Translations under genes and position numbers: made by a program
Part shown: one piece after another, positions 34,976-45,039 of the stretch
Numbering within the stretch: the first letter of the stretch is position 1
How the letters are laid out: each line of letters starts with the position of its first letter
NCBI GenBank assembly: GCA_016714445.1
Contig: JADJNF010000007.1
Coordinates: 1-64,000, forward strand
Reading direction: 5' to 3'
DNA from: Saprospiraceae bacterium
Lineage (GTDB): Bacteria > Bacteroidota > Bacteroidia > Chitinophagales > Saprospiraceae
DNA length: 64,000 nucleotides
Notes under the pieces: model-generated
Told to the model about the DNA's origin: nothing
The model's input: only the letters and a program-made list of their open reading frames with translations
The model's database searches: none

Positions 34976-37792
34976 TTACATCTTTACGAATCTCGCTACT
35001 TTTCGATTGGTACCTTCCATTAATTCGATGATGTAAGCTCCTTGCCCCAAGTGATCTACTTGTAAGGTTGTCTCACACGGCTGGTGCAAAACGGGTTGAT
35101 TTCTACCCAGGAAATCATACACTTTCACAGAATGTAGAGCGCAAGGCTCACTTGTTTGGATTTCTAAAGCAAAAGAGACTGGATTGGGAAAAAGACCAAA
35201 AGTATTCATTTCCCCATCGAAAGTGTGGGTTGTTTCTGCGTCGTATGGATTTTGCAATCTATATATTTGCTTTCCTTTTTCACCCAAATCAAAATTAAAG
35301 TAGTACGCGGCATCTTTGTAAACTACATTATTTAAGTCAGTTAGGGTAAAAAATTCATATTCACAACCACTATCATACACAAATGAGAAAGTTTCACTAT
35401 CAAAAACCAATTTTGAACTTCTATTATTGGAAGAATTATCCAAAATGTACAATCCTTTATGTCCGTTATTTGATCGGTAATCAGGATGTATAAATGTTGT
35501 GTTTTCCAGATAATCCAGCGCTTTTATTACTTGTCCTTCAAAGTTCATTTTCTCAATTCTCCTAAGTGAATCATTTAAAAAAACAATATGATTATCATAG
35601 ATATCTATGATTTTGTTAATAAATACACCTTTCAATTCTGTATGTGATTTTGTCATTAGGTTATAGAAATGTGAGATCTCTTCGGATGGTGTTTTTACAC
35701 TAAAACATATAAACTCATCATTGTGCTGTTCTCTTAGATTGGTTATATCATCAAAGGTCTTATCATAAACCTTTTCTACCAAAAGACTACCATCCGTATC
35801 ATTTGATAAAATGTACATTCTTATTTGATTGGTTGTATAATTGGTCATGACGACTGCATTACCAGGAGTAATATAACTATAATAATTACTAAAATTAAAA
35901 TCCTTTAAATCCATAATTTCCTTTTCATTCTTACCATCCGAAAAAGTAATAATATTCTGGCTTTGGGATTTTTTGTACGCATAATATTTATCACCTATTA
36001 GTTTTTTTGACTTTAGATCTAATGTCCTTATATAATTAAATTCAGGGTTTGAAAATTCAATAAGTTTGTCATATGTGATGAGTACAATTTTATTTTCAAA
36101 TTTGAGCATTTCTTGGATCCCGCTTCCATTATAATAAGAACTAATATCAAATACAGCGTGCCTATCTATATCTATCACTTTTTTATTCAAAAAAAGAAAA
36201 CCATTATAACCATTAAAATAAGTAGGAAAGTCGCCCTCAAAACTTATTAGACCTAAGTCTTCTGTCAGATTTGTAAATTGAAGACTTTCTAGATCCAAAC
36301 TAACCAATTGGTAATATTTTTTTCCATCTTTATATATTGGAATTTGGCCGTACACAATATCTTTATATTCATACCACCCATACTTAAAACAACCTAAATT
36401 AATAGTGTGGTTGATCAGTTGCTTTTTCCTGTAACCATCAGTTCGCGTGGTGTCTAAAACAACTATTCCATTATCTTCAAAAGTAAAAATATAATTATCT
36501 GACCTTTGGAGAAATGATGTGCGAAGTCCATTTTGATTAGCACTTGTTGCTATAGTTTGGTCATAGGAATAAATATTATCTGACACCTCATACAAAGGAA
36601 ACGTCAGCTGGTCTAAATCAAAATAAAATGCTTTGTCGACTTTTTTGAGCCTGGTTGCATTTCTGTAAGATAAAATATCGCTATCTGTTAATTTATTTAA
36701 GGTGTGATCATAGTAATCATAGACATAGGTGGGATAATCAATATCCATAAACACCAATTTAGACTGTACATGATCTGAAAAATAACTATACTCCGGAACG
36801 TCAAGTATAATTTTTTCCTTGGTGTAGAAATTGGCAACATAAAAATTTTGATAATCATTATAGGCATATAAACTATCCGTCAATAGATAAAAATTATTAA
36901 TATCAAAGCCTTCGAGAGTATCTAATGAAATGAGTGTATCCAATGATAGGTCATACTTATAAAAAACCTTATATGGATACCAGTTATTTTCATTCCTTTC
37001 TTCACTTAACATCAAAAGCGACGAACTATATTTTGCTTTGTCTACAAATTGTAATCTCGGTAAAGGTCCATTTAATGAATCCAAACTACCATCTTCATCG
37101 ACCATGTATAGTACATACCTCTCACTAAAATTACCAAATACACCAAAAGGTTGATGCTGATACATGAAACCTGGATACTTAGTTTTGTAGAAAATTTCAT
37201 CATCTTTATTAAGTTCATATATTTTATTTTCTGGAACATATTCTACCAGAATTTTGGTTTCATTATTGACTCTTTTGAATATCTGTAAAAAGTCACCTTT
37301 TACATAAGGTACATATTCATAAATCCCATGGAGTGAATCATTGTCCAAAAAGTACAAATAGTTAGAATCTGCCCTAACATTGTAATAATCTGAACCCACA
37401 AAATGAGCTGTAGGATAACTCTCACTTTCGAATTGTGGCAAGTTATCAACCATTCTAGTCTCTCCTGTATGAAAATTTTGAAGAATTAAATGGTCTCCAT
37501 AATAAAACATAATATGTGTATCATTTATGCCAGCTCTGATTGTCTTACCATCAATACAATAAGGTATCTCTGACTCAAAAACTTTATACATCTGACCTTC
37601 ATCGTTGACACTCAAAACATCCAGATAATATTCGCCATTATCTACCAGCAAATACTCATTTGAACTAGAAACAAATTGTAAGGACTTTCTTTCCGTCTCG
37701 TAATCCGTAAGGGCCTTAATGGTTTGTTGGGCATACATCTGCTCATGTGAAAATACAAAAAAAGTGAATAGAAAAATGGCTGTTTTTTGCAT
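34976..37792 (-). CDS. Secreted T9SS cargo of unknown function
   Basis: About 938 residues. ATG 37792 (MQKTAIFLFTFFVFS) gives a clean signal peptide ending YAQQ; an ATG eight codons upstream is less likely. The body is rich in Tyr, Asp and Asn with many strand-turn segments (SSNEYLLVDNGEYYLDVL, FYYGDHLILQNFHTGETR). These read like an irregular beta-propeller of about 40-50 residue blades, but no named family is recognised. The last ~75 residues (GLFPNPVSFALEI, then VYDFLGR and GAYIIEL) are a type A T9SS sorting domain. It should be exported and anchored or released by T9SS. A TATATTTG box lies 41 bases upstream on the minus strand at 37833-37840. It has no obvious operon partner. Confidence 0.85.
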   Translation of the reverse strand: MQKTAIFLFTFFVFSHEQMYAQQTIKALTDYETERKSLQFVSSSNEYLLVDNGEYYLDVLSVNDEGQMYKVFESEIPYCIDGKTIRAGINDTHIMFYYGDHLILQNFHTGETRMVDNLPQFESESYPTAHFVGSDYYNVRADSNYLYFLDNDSLHGIYEYVPYVKGDFLQIFKRVNNETKILVEYVPENKIYELNKDDEIFYKTKYPGFMYQHQPFGVFGNFSERYVLYMVDEDGSLDSLNGPLPRLQFVDKAKYSSSLLMLSEERNENNWYPYKVFYKYDLSLDTLISLDTLEGFDINNFYLLTDSLYAYNDYQNFYVANFYTKEKIILDVPEYSYFSDHVQSKLVFMDIDYPTYVYDYYDHTLNKLTDSDILSYRNATRLKKVDKAFYFDLDQLTFPLYEVSDNIYSYDQTIATSANQNGLRTSFLQRSDNYIFTFEDNGIVVLDTTRTDGYRKKQLINHTINLGCFKYGWYEYKDIVYGQIPIYKDGKKYYQLVSLDLESLQFTNLTEDLGLISFEGDFPTYFNGYNGFLFLNKKVIDIDRHAVFDISSYYNGSGIQEMLKFENKIVLITYDKLIEFSNPEFNYIRTLDLKSKKLIGDKYYAYKKSQSQNIITFSDGKNEKEIMDLKDFNFSNYYSYITPGNAVVMTNYTTNQIRMYILSNDTDGSLLVEKVYDKTFDDITNLREQHNDEFICFSVKTPSEEISHFYNLMTKSHTELKGVFINKIIDIYDNHIVFLNDSLRRIEKMNFEGQVIKALDYLENTTFIHPDYRSNNGHKGLYILDNSSNNRSSKLVFDSETFSFVYDSGCEYEFFTLTDLNNVVYKDAAYYFNFDLGEKGKQIYRLQNPYDAETTHTFDGEMNTFGLFPNPVSFALEIQTSEPCALHSVKVYDFLGRNQPVLHQPCETTLQVDHLGQGAYIIELMEGTNRKVARFVKM

Positions 37793-38110
37793 GATTAAAA
37801 TTTTTCTTGTAGGCAAAAAGGTATCAATGATTCAAATATAATGAAAATAATTAAAGTTATTACTTTCAAAAAGCAAAAAACACAAATTGTGGACATAGGC
37901 GACATATTTGCTATCAAATTTAATCTGTTTTACAAAATCAGGACTGACTGACAACCAGATCTTGGACATTTTTGGAACATTGGCTGGAATTGACCGAATT
38001 CAGTTAAGCAAAAAACTTTTAAAGAAAGGAACTTTCTGGATTTTACAAATTGCGATTGACATTTTGATGACCTTTATTACAATTTTTTTTTGAAGGCTGA
38101 AATTTTTTGA
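37793..38110. other. Intergenic region, 318 bp
   Basis: Contains the candidate -7 box (37833-37840, minus) of the T9SS cargo gene. A 61-codon plus-strand frame at 37908-38093 shows no signal peptide or known motif and is treated as chance. Confidence 0.5.
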
Positions 38111-39022
38111 TCATTCAGCAATCAACTCCAAAATATTTTCGGACAATTCATCTTTTACAGAAGAATGATAACCAAAATATTGGTAAATCAGTTGCCCGTT
38201 TTGATCAAATAGCAAAAAATACGGATATCCTTCCAAACCCATTTGGTCATACAATTGATTGTCTTTATCGATCAGAATTTTGTTTTTGTTCTTTATTTTT
38301 TCGAAATGGAAAACGCTGTTTCGATCTGTAACAGTGTTTTTATTCGGAGCCTGATACAAATAAAAATGTATCATTTTATCCTGATGTTGGTCAAAAAAAC
38401 CAACTAAATCTTTTATTGCAGCAAAACAGGGAGGACATTTTTCGTTCCAGGTTTCTATAAGTACATATTTATCATTGGGTTTTATTAAGTAGGAAGTGTC
38501 ATCAGACTTAATAAATGGAATCATCCTGATATCAAGTTTTTTGATTTCTTTTTGCCCAATCGCAAAATCATAAGATTCAGCCATTTCACCCACGTTATTT
38601 TGCTGTCCCCATATAGGATATAAAGCAAATGAATAGAGAAGTATATATGAATGCACAAAAAACTGAAGAGAATGCTTCTCTTTTAAAGTAGCCAACTGAC
38701 TCCCTGCTACTAAAACAATATTTGCGGTAATGATGGGGTGAAGTAAAATATTCAGTAAGTTAAATTTTACGGTAAAAAGTGTTGATATCAGATAAAATAC
38801 CGGAAATATAAATTTAAAATACCGGCTGACCTTATGATCAAATACCACTGCATTTTTAAAAAATATGTCAGCATAAAAGGTATAAATAAGGCAAATAATA
38901 ACCCCAATGGTACCTGGATTATCCGCATCCATTAAGAATAATCCCCACATCAATAAAAACCCAAGGGAGTAGCCTAAAGTCAGAACGTATTTAGAAATTA
39001 GTGTTTTGTGTAAAGAACTCAT
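38111..39022 (-). CDS. Membrane-anchored thioredoxin-like protein (TlpA-like)
   Basis: 303 residues. Residues about 12-165 contain five to six hydrophobic helices. Residues about 185-303 are a thioredoxin fold with the redox motif ETWNEKCPPCFAA and the cis-Pro region LEGYPYFLLFDQNGQL. The catalytic domain follows the last helix and is probably periplasmic. A role in periplasmic thiol-disulfide exchange, perhaps linked to a quinone or DoxX/MauE-like membrane part, is inferred from architecture only. It stands alone, with no cytochrome c biogenesis genes nearby. Confidence 0.78.
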   Translation of the reverse strand: MSSLHKTLISKYVLTLGYSLGFLLMWGLFLMDADNPGTIGVIICLIYTFYADIFFKNAVVFDHKVSRYFKFIFPVFYLISTLFTVKFNLLNILLHPIITANIVLVAGSQLATLKEKHSLQFFVHSYILLYSFALYPIWGQQNNVGEMAESYDFAIGQKEIKKLDIRMIPFIKSDDTSYLIKPNDKYVLIETWNEKCPPCFAAIKDLVGFFDQHQDKMIHFYLYQAPNKNTVTDRNSVFHFEKIKNKNKILIDKDNQLYDQMGLEGYPYFLLFDQNGQLIYQYFGYHSSVKDELSENILELIAE

Positions 39023-39516
39023 AAATAAACGAGCATTTTAATTTTCGGGACGACGGTTTTGATTTTGACCCTATTTCTATTGCACTCTGTACCTACCTTT
39101 TCTGAAACAAGCTTCATTTAGGTCATAATTTTTTGGATGTCAAAAATAAAAAGTAAATATAATTAAAATGTCAAATAATTATACACCAATACTTACGATA
39201 AAAGTGTTGATTGAATAAAAGAACGTTACTGACACAGCAATATAATGAAAGCACAGTTAAACATGTATAGCCATTTTAGAACGATACTTTAGGAACTTAT
39301 CTGATAAAATATACAAAAAAATAAAGTAATCTTGCCATTTTTTTAACCAAAAATACAGCGCTTTTCCTTACTTTTACCAATTAAAATGATGCTGTGTTTT
39401 CTTTATCATTTTGATTGCCTAAAAGGGATGTGATTTCACACATAGTAAAATCTGAATCAGTTTCTTTCGGTGTATATATTTTAAAATATTTAGGTCAACT
39501 TTCAAAACACTTTATC
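39023..39516. other. Intergenic region between divergent genes, about 490 bp
   Basis: AT-rich DNA containing the promoters of the membrane thioredoxin (minus) and the lipoprotein (plus). An upstream extension of the lipoprotein frame to 39415 is unlikely to be coding. No RNA or repeat was recognised. Confidence 0.5.
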
Positions 39517-39990
39517 ATGAAAAATCAGACAGTTTTAGTTTTTATTATCTTATGCCTTTTTTCCTGTAAATCTTCTACCAATCAACAGGAAACTAAACCA
39601 ATGACATCTTCACCACGTCCCGACTGGCTTCAGGGAAAATGGCAGCGAACCAATGACGAAGAAAATAAAAAAACATTCGAACAATGGCAAAAAGTGAGTG
39701 ATACGCTCTACATGGGATTAGGATTTGCCATGCAGGGAAATGATACTATTTCTAAAGAAAATATGCACATATTTCTCAAAGATACCGTTTGGAATTGTGA
39801 TGTATTTATGCCGGGAGATGCGACGCCCACATCATTTTTATTTACAGAGCATACTGACACATCCTTTGTCTGCGAAAATGCGCAAAATGAATTCCCAAAG
39901 AAGATAGCCTATACTTTAAAAGGGGATACAATCAGAGCAACTATAGCCGGCGGCGGACCTGAAATTTTATATTTATTTGTGAAGGAATAA
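39517..39990 (+). CDS. Lipoprotein resembling DUF6265 family
   Basis: 157 residues from ATG 39517 (MKNQTVLVFIILCLFSC), which gives a lipoprotein signal with lipobox LFSC and Cys17. The 34 codons upstream from 39415 were rejected because they would hide that signal. The mature part begins with a Ser/Thr-rich linker, then DWLQGKWQRTN and EQWQKVSDTLYMG. This matches the short beta-sandwich family with WLxGxW and ExW motifs (DUF6265-like, from memory). It is probably attached to the periplasmic or outer face of the envelope. The ligand is unknown. Confidence 0.75.
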   Translation: MKNQTVLVFIILCLFSCKSSTNQQETKPMTSSPRPDWLQGKWQRTNDEENKKTFEQWQKVSDTLYMGLGFAMQGNDTISKENMHIFLKDTVWNCDVFMPGDATPTSFLFTEHTDTSFVCENAQNEFPKKIAYTLKGDTIRATIAGGGPEILYLFVKE

Positions 39991-40037
39991 AGGAAGGCTG
40001 AAGGATTAAAAATAGCAACTCTCGCATTATTCTCCAT

Positions 40038-41039
40038 CTACTGCTGCTGTTGCATTTGTATCTGCATAAGTCTGTGCGCCTGATACAAATTATCAGCCGC
40101 TGTATCAGCATAGGAATGACTCACAAATGATGGAGCAATGTGTTGGTCGGACTCCTGAAATATATTGGAATTATATTTATTTTTTCGTTCAGGTTCAGTA
40201 TTCTCCACGATGACAGATACTTCGAGTTTGTGATTCAGGTTTCCTTTAAATATTCCTTTGACCGGCGTACAGTCTTTAAAAAACCTGCCTACTGCAATCC
40301 GAACATGTTTATCTGATGCAATACAATTATTGGTGGGATCTATACCAATCCAGCCATAGTCAGGTATATAAATCTCTACCCAGGCATGCGTGGCACCTTC
40401 GCCCCTGAATTCATGGTGTTTAGGACAAATATATCCGCTGACATACCGCGCTGGTATTTTTATCATACGCAATAGTACTAGCAGCATATGCGCAAAGTCC
40501 TGGCATACTCCTGCTTTCAACTGCCATATTTCATCAATTTCTGTCTCAATGGATGTGACCCCTTGTCTGTAGTCAAAATGTGTATAAATGTACGCTGAAA
40601 ACAATTTTGCATTCTCAAAAGGGCTGAGCTGTATGTCCTGTAATTCTGATACCAAACGATGGATGGCTTCGGCATTTTGATTGGATTCAACGGTTAAGAA
40701 ATCCCTGTAAAAAATGTTGGACGCGAGTACATCATATTCCTGCCATAATTCCGGGCTTGATTTTGAAGAAACCGGTTCTAAAACAGGTAGCACTTCCACT
40801 TCTAGATGGGACGCTATACTCAACTGCGTATGTGGGCTGAGTATGCTGAAGATACCTAGCAAATTACCAAATTTGTCTGTAAAAACATCCACTGCCGGCT
40901 TATGGCTGATCTTTAGAGAATGATGTATGACCTTCTGAAAATAGTCCTGTACCGGATACAACAAAATCTGATTGATCGAATCATAGACGGGTGCATCATA
41001 AATATAATTGGTGATGTGTTTTATTTTATATGTTGGCAT
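40038..41039 (-). CDS. Transglutaminase-like protein of the ATP-grasp/alpha-E cluster
   Basis: 333 residues. The N-terminal ~90 residues are the bacterial transglutaminase N-terminal region (IKHITNYIYDAPVYDSINQI). The core has the papain-like triad Cys179 (KAGVCQDFAH), His218 (THAWVEIY) and Asp234 (GIDPTNN). It is a cytoplasmic protein without signal peptide. It is third of an operon with circularly permuted ATP-grasp and alpha-E proteins, 13 bases after the second gene. In published comparative genomics this cluster is proposed to make and cleave a peptide or peptide tag, with the transglutaminase acting as a peptidase. The product remains unknown. Confidence 0.9.
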   Translation of the reverse strand: MPTYKIKHITNYIYDAPVYDSINQILLYPVQDYFQKVIHHSLKISHKPAVDVFTDKFGNLLGIFSILSPHTQLSIASHLEVEVLPVLEPVSSKSSPELWQEYDVLASNIFYRDFLTVESNQNAEAIHRLVSELQDIQLSPFENAKLFSAYIYTHFDYRQGVTSIETEIDEIWQLKAGVCQDFAHMLLVLLRMIKIPARYVSGYICPKHHEFRGEGATHAWVEIYIPDYGWIGIDPTNNCIASDKHVRIAVGRFFKDCTPVKGIFKGNLNHKLEVSVIVENTEPERKNKYNSNIFQESDQHIAPSFVSHSYADTAADNLYQAHRLMQIQMQQQQ

Positions 41040-41052
41040 GGTATAATAAATT

Positions 41053-41991
41053 TTAAGATTGACCGAAATATATTTTTGAAAAACGGGTTGAAAAATGATT
41101 GATTTGGTTTTTCAGATCCTCCAGATAGATAAAAAGCCGGTTGCCATCACTTAGGTCTGGTTCAGAATAAGTAAAATTACTGATGAGTTTTCCAATCTCA
41201 AATTCGACTTCCGAAAAAGCACCTGGTGTCAAAGCTTCTTTCAGATCTGAAAAATTGTCTCTGACTCTATCCAGAGAATATATGACAGAATGTGTAAAAA
41301 TAGGATTGAAAAGAACATGATGAATGATATTACTACAGTTTATTTCGCCCTTGTATGTTTTACCAAACAGCTCATACCCTGATAGTGCATATAGCAGATA
41401 TCTGAATGATAATATATTGGCATCATCGGTCAGATCAAAATTTATTTCCTTAAGTTTTATACAAACTATCTGTATCGTTTGTGTGGCTCTTTCCAAATGT
41501 TTTCCGACATTCATAAAATGGTAGCCTTCGCCTCTCGCTATGGTAATATCAATGGTGCCATAATACAAATAACATTGGTGGATGATAACATCCATGACAT
41601 CCACAGGATCTTCATACCGGATCTTTTGCTCATTTCTTTCGTTTTTAACAATGTGATAAAAATTATTTAGGGTTTGCCACAATTCCTTGGTGATATTATC
41701 CTGTATTGATCGGGCATTTTCTCTGGCATAAATGATATTATTTCCTATCGAATTTGCATTTTCCTTGTCTGTAATCAAATGAAGAAGTGCTTCTGAAGAT
41801 TTCCAGAAATGATTATGTCTGGATGCCATAAAAGTTTTTTCACCATATTGATCCAGGATGAGCTTCCAATTATTATCGATGGCATTATCCTGTATAGCCA
41901 CATAATTGGTCAGCAATAATGTTGTTTCCATCTTGGTCCTTTCCATATATCTGCTCATCCAGAATATCGCATCAGCCACTCTACTTAACAT
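41053..41991 (-). CDS. Alpha-E domain protein (DUF403)
   Basis: 312 residues, entirely alpha-helical, with the family opening MLSRVADAIFWMSRYMERTK and the later RGEGYHFMNVGKHLERATQT, which carries conserved Glu and Arg residues of the repeated alpha-E unit. Length is normal. The biochemical role is unknown, but the family is nearly always encoded beside a circularly permuted ATP-grasp protein and a transglutaminase, as here. Spacing is 21 bases from the gene before and 13 from the gene after, so one transcript is likely. Confidence 0.92.
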   Translation of the reverse strand: MLSRVADAIFWMSRYMERTKMETTLLLTNYVAIQDNAIDNNWKLILDQYGEKTFMASRHNHFWKSSEALLHLITDKENANSIGNNIIYARENARSIQDNITKELWQTLNNFYHIVKNERNEQKIRYEDPVDVMDVIIHQCYLYYGTIDITIARGEGYHFMNVGKHLERATQTIQIVCIKLKEINFDLTDDANILSFRYLLYALSGYELFGKTYKGEINCSNIIHHVLFNPIFTHSVIYSLDRVRDNFSDLKEALTPGAFSEVEFEIGKLISNFTYSEPDLSDGNRLFIYLEDLKNQINHFSTRFSKIYFGQS

Positions 41992-42012
41992 GCTATTATT
42001 TTTTTTTAAAAT

Positions 42013-43461
42013 TTAATTACCCAATACCCAGGTATCCTTACTTCCTCCACCCTGTGATGAATTTACGACCAATGAACCTTCTTTTAAAGCTACCCTGGTC
42101 AGACCACCCGGTACTATATCTATTCCACTGGGGCCAAACAATGCAAATGGCCGCAGATCCACTCTTCTTGGCTGAAGTTTTCCATCTATAAAACAAGGTG
42201 CTGATGACAGATTTATAATCGGTTGCGCTATAAAATCCCTTGGAGCTGCTGTGATAGCATCTTTAAATTCATTGATCTGCCGGTCAGTAGCGGAGTTGCC
42301 TATCAACATGCCGTAACCACCACTTCCGTTGGTTCTTTTTATGACCATATTATGCATGTTTTCAAATACCATCTTTCTGTTGTCGATATTCTCCATGGCG
42401 TAAGTAGGAACATTTTTTAATATAGGCTCTTCATTCAGATAATACCTGATCATATCCGGTACGTAAGCATAGACCGCTTTATCATCTGAGACGCCATTGC
42501 CCATAGCATTTATAATATTGACATTGCCTGCTCTGTATGCCCAATACAAACCCGGTACACCCAGATTGCTGTCAGGTCTGAAAGTAAGCGGATCCAGAAA
42601 CTCATCATCTACTCTTCTGTATATCACATGTACTTGCTGAAGACCTTTGGTTGTTTTCATATACACTTTCAGATTATCTACCACAAGGTCTCTTCCTTCC
42701 ACCAGTTCGATGCCCATAAGTTTTGCAAGAGTAGAATGTTCAAAATAGGCAGAATTAAAAATACCTGGTGTGAGTAGTGCTACAGTAGGTTTACTGGATT
42801 GCAGATTGGAAAGTTCCAGCAGATTCTTAAGCAACATATCAGGATAATTTCTTACCAGCCGAACTTTATTTTTTGGCAATTGATTTGGAAAAATCCTGTT
42901 GCTGATATTTCTGTTTTCCAACATATATGAGACTCCCGAAGGCGTACGTAAATTATCTTCGAGCACGTAAAATTCTCCGTCAAAATCCCGAATAAGGTCT
43001 ATTCCTGATATGTGTGTATAGATATCAAAAGGTATTTTGACATGAGACATTTCTTTCAGATAAAAAGGGCAGGAATATATCAACTCAAATGGTATGATCT
43101 TGTCCTTCAAAATAAACTGTTCGTGATAAATATCTTTTAGAAAAATATTTAATGCTCTTAATCTTTGTTTGATTCCTGATTCGATCTTTTCCCACTCTTG
43201 TGCATTTATAATTCTGGGAATGACATCAAACGGGAAAATCTTTTCAATGCATTCACCGCTGTCATACACAGTAAAAGTAACGCCCAGAGTCATAAATAAT
43301 TTTCTGGCAAGGTCATTTTTTTTGGCCATATCATCATGAGTAAGGCTTTCAATATCCGCCATAAATGGGGCATAATGTTCTCTTATTCCTTCGTCAGAAT
43401 ACATTTCATCCCATAGGGAATCTTCGATTTTGTATCCTTCATGTATGATGGATGATTTCAT
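42013..43461 (-). CDS. Circularly permuted type 2 ATP-grasp protein
   Basis: 482 residues matching the CP_ATPgrasp family (formerly DUF404/DUF407). Segments seen are GVTFTVYDSGE near 65, FDVIPRIINAQEW near 85, DGEFYVLEDNLRTPSGVSYMLENR near 165-190, and the ATP-site strands VIKRTNGSGGYGM and IAQPII near 365-400. The family is predicted to form amide bonds by acyl-phosphate chemistry. It is first of three cotranscribed genes with the alpha-E protein and a transglutaminase. A TAAATTTG box lies 97 bases upstream at 43558-43565 (minus). Substrate unknown. Confidence 0.92.
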   Translation of the reverse strand: MKSSIIHEGYKIEDSLWDEMYSDEGIREHYAPFMADIESLTHDDMAKKNDLARKLFMTLGVTFTVYDSGECIEKIFPFDVIPRIINAQEWEKIESGIKQRLRALNIFLKDIYHEQFILKDKIIPFELIYSCPFYLKEMSHVKIPFDIYTHISGIDLIRDFDGEFYVLEDNLRTPSGVSYMLENRNISNRIFPNQLPKNKVRLVRNYPDMLLKNLLELSNLQSSKPTVALLTPGIFNSAYFEHSTLAKLMGIELVEGRDLVVDNLKVYMKTTKGLQQVHVIYRRVDDEFLDPLTFRPDSNLGVPGLYWAYRAGNVNIINAMGNGVSDDKAVYAYVPDMIRYYLNEEPILKNVPTYAMENIDNRKMVFENMHNMVIKRTNGSGGYGMLIGNSATDRQINEFKDAITAAPRDFIAQPIINLSSAPCFIDGKLQPRRVDLRPFALFGPSGIDIVPGGLTRVALKEGSLVVNSSQGGGSKDTWVLGN

Positions 43462-43974
43462 ATCAATATTTTATTATTAGAAATGTAAAGGAGCTCAGAT
43501 CAGAATTAATTTATCTCCCTGAACACAGAAAAAGGTAAATGTGACTAAATAATGTTACAAATTTATAAAAATACCTTATTTTTATAGGGGTTTATTAAAA
43601 ATAAATATACTTTTTTATCATTTTACCCACTATCATAAAGGGCATATACAATATTTATTTATTTTAAAACATCATCACATTTTAAATATTTCACTTAAAG
43701 TGCCCAATGAACAATAATTTTTCACCTGTCAGACATGGTTGCCATCTACTTAATATTGGTGAATTCTAATATTACCTTTTTTTTTACTGAATATTAAACT
43801 GGGGAGCATTAAAATAATACAACTGTTTAATACATCAAACCCTACACAAAGGTTCCTTTTGCGTCTATATGATACGCACCATTATATTCGATGGTCAAAT
43901 ACATGTATGGAACAATAATTTGTTTTGATCAATCCTTTCTTTTATTTACCAAAAAACAACAATAGCAGAAATTA
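43462..43974. other. Intergenic region, 513 bp
   Basis: Very AT-rich. It contains a minus-strand TAAATTTG at 43558-43565 that may be the -7 element of the ATP-grasp operon. Nothing else was recognised. Confidence 0.5.
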
Positions 43975-44586
43975 TTATCGCTTCAGCCAACCAGTGATAC
44001 TCATTCTGGGTTCGTGAGTTAGCAATACCTCGTGTTCCAATTCATTGCTTTTAAAAAAAACACTTTTACCATTGTTTGGAGCAACCAATTGCTGATGCCC
44101 GGCTTCATGATAAATACACAATTCACCACCATGTCCATAGATCCAATCACTATTCAAGTAAGTGATCAGTGAAAATTGCCTGCTGTCATCGTTGCGAAAA
44201 CGATCAAAATGTCTGGAATAAAAACTTCCGGCTTCATACATGGCATAATGAAACTCAAAACCAGTAATGCCGGTATAACAAGTAGCATTCAGATAGATGA
44301 CAAATTGTTCGATCAGATCCAGAAATTCATTTTCAAACAGATCATTGTGGTTTCTGTCCAACCAGTAGATTTTATCACTTCTTATAAGTTTATTCTGAAG
44401 TATAAGTTCTTCATTTCCTGTTCCTGCATTTTTCATTGCTTCCTGCGCATAAAGGAGATAAAGATTATCCTTAAGATTAGCGGCCAGACTTTCATTTAAA
44501 AAATTTTCTGCTATACCTACTTTATTGTCCACATAGCTATCAATCAGGGTTTCAAATATCTTTTGCATTGGCTGGGTTGAGCGCAA
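43975..44586 (-). CDS. 2-oxoglutarate/Fe(II)-dependent oxygenase, prolyl 4-hydroxylase-like
   Basis: 203 residues. The C-terminal double-stranded beta-helix has the Fe(II) facial triad His126-x-Asp128 (YSRHFDRFRNDDSR) and His185 (ELEHEVLL), and the 2-oxoglutarate-binding Arg194 (HEPRMSITGW). YLNSDW and GGELCIY are typical of the P4Hc/2OG-FeII_Oxy_3 group. The protein probably hydroxylates a protein or peptide side chain; the target is unknown. No signal peptide. MQKIFETLID, six codons in, is an alternative start. Confidence 0.88.
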   Translation of the reverse strand: MRSTQPMQKIFETLIDSYVDNKVGIAENFLNESLAANLKDNLYLLYAQEAMKNAGTGNEELILQNKLIRSDKIYWLDRNHNDLFENEFLDLIEQFVIYLNATCYTGITGFEFHYAMYEAGSFYSRHFDRFRNDDSRQFSLITYLNSDWIYGHGGELCIYHEAGHQQLVAPNNGKSVFFKSNELEHEVLLTHEPRMSITGWLKR

Positions 44587-44688
44587 AATGTGGCATATTG
44601 CCGGAACAACGGTGAAGGTAACCTATTTTATAAGGAAGTGATGGATTTTGAACGTGTACAACAAATAATAACTGAATAAATCAATTTT

Positions 44689-44841
44689 CTATTTGGGTTC
44701 AATATATGAAATGGAAGGAGTTGGGACATGAAGTGATGTTTTATCAGACATCTCTTTTATATTTTTATGACTTCTATTACCACCTGACGGCGCAAAAAGA
44801 CTGACTCCTACAAATATTATGGTTAATAATTTCTTAAACAT
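44689..44841 (-). CDS. Short predicted secreted peptide, 50 residues
   Basis: An uninterrupted frame from ATG 44841 to TAG 44689. Residues 1-18 (MFKKLLTIIFVGVSLFAP) look like a signal peptide or membrane anchor: two Lys, then a hydrophobic core. The rest is polar (NRSHKNIKEMSDKTS). No family is recognised. The support is composition only, plus its position alone in a 453-bp gap. A chance ORF is possible. Confidence 0.4.
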   Translation of the reverse strand: MFKKLLTIIFVGVSLFAPSGGNRSHKNIKEMSDKTSLHVPTPSISYIEPK

Positions 44842-44976
44842 ATCCTCAGGGTGCAACTGAATCACAAAATTGATAAAACATTTCGTATCACCCTGTTTTT
44901 CAGGCCTTTATTTTTGTCGTATTTCTTACAGAATAGTTTATTGCTACTCACCACTTCAAGTTTTTTTTGAATAAAA

Positions 44977-45008
44977 AAAAGCCGGCAATAATTCATCACC
45001 GACCTTTT
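44977..45008 (-). terminator. Terminator of the BNR-repeat protein gene
   Basis: On the minus strand, AAAAGGTCGG pairs with CCGGCTTTT (one bulge or mismatch) around a 13-base loop, followed by more T. It starts 32 bases after the stop of the 45040-48126 gene. Confidence 0.7.
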
Positions 45009-45039
45009 CTACGTAAATTAAACTTAAAATTAATTTCTA

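Noticed and set aside
37908..38093. 61-codon plus-strand ORF
   Set aside because: No recognised motif, no clear promoter or upstream signal, and its neighbours are on the other strand; treated as chance.
39415..39516. N-terminal 34 codons of the lipoprotein frame
   Set aside because: They would bury a perfect lipoprotein signal that begins at 39517.
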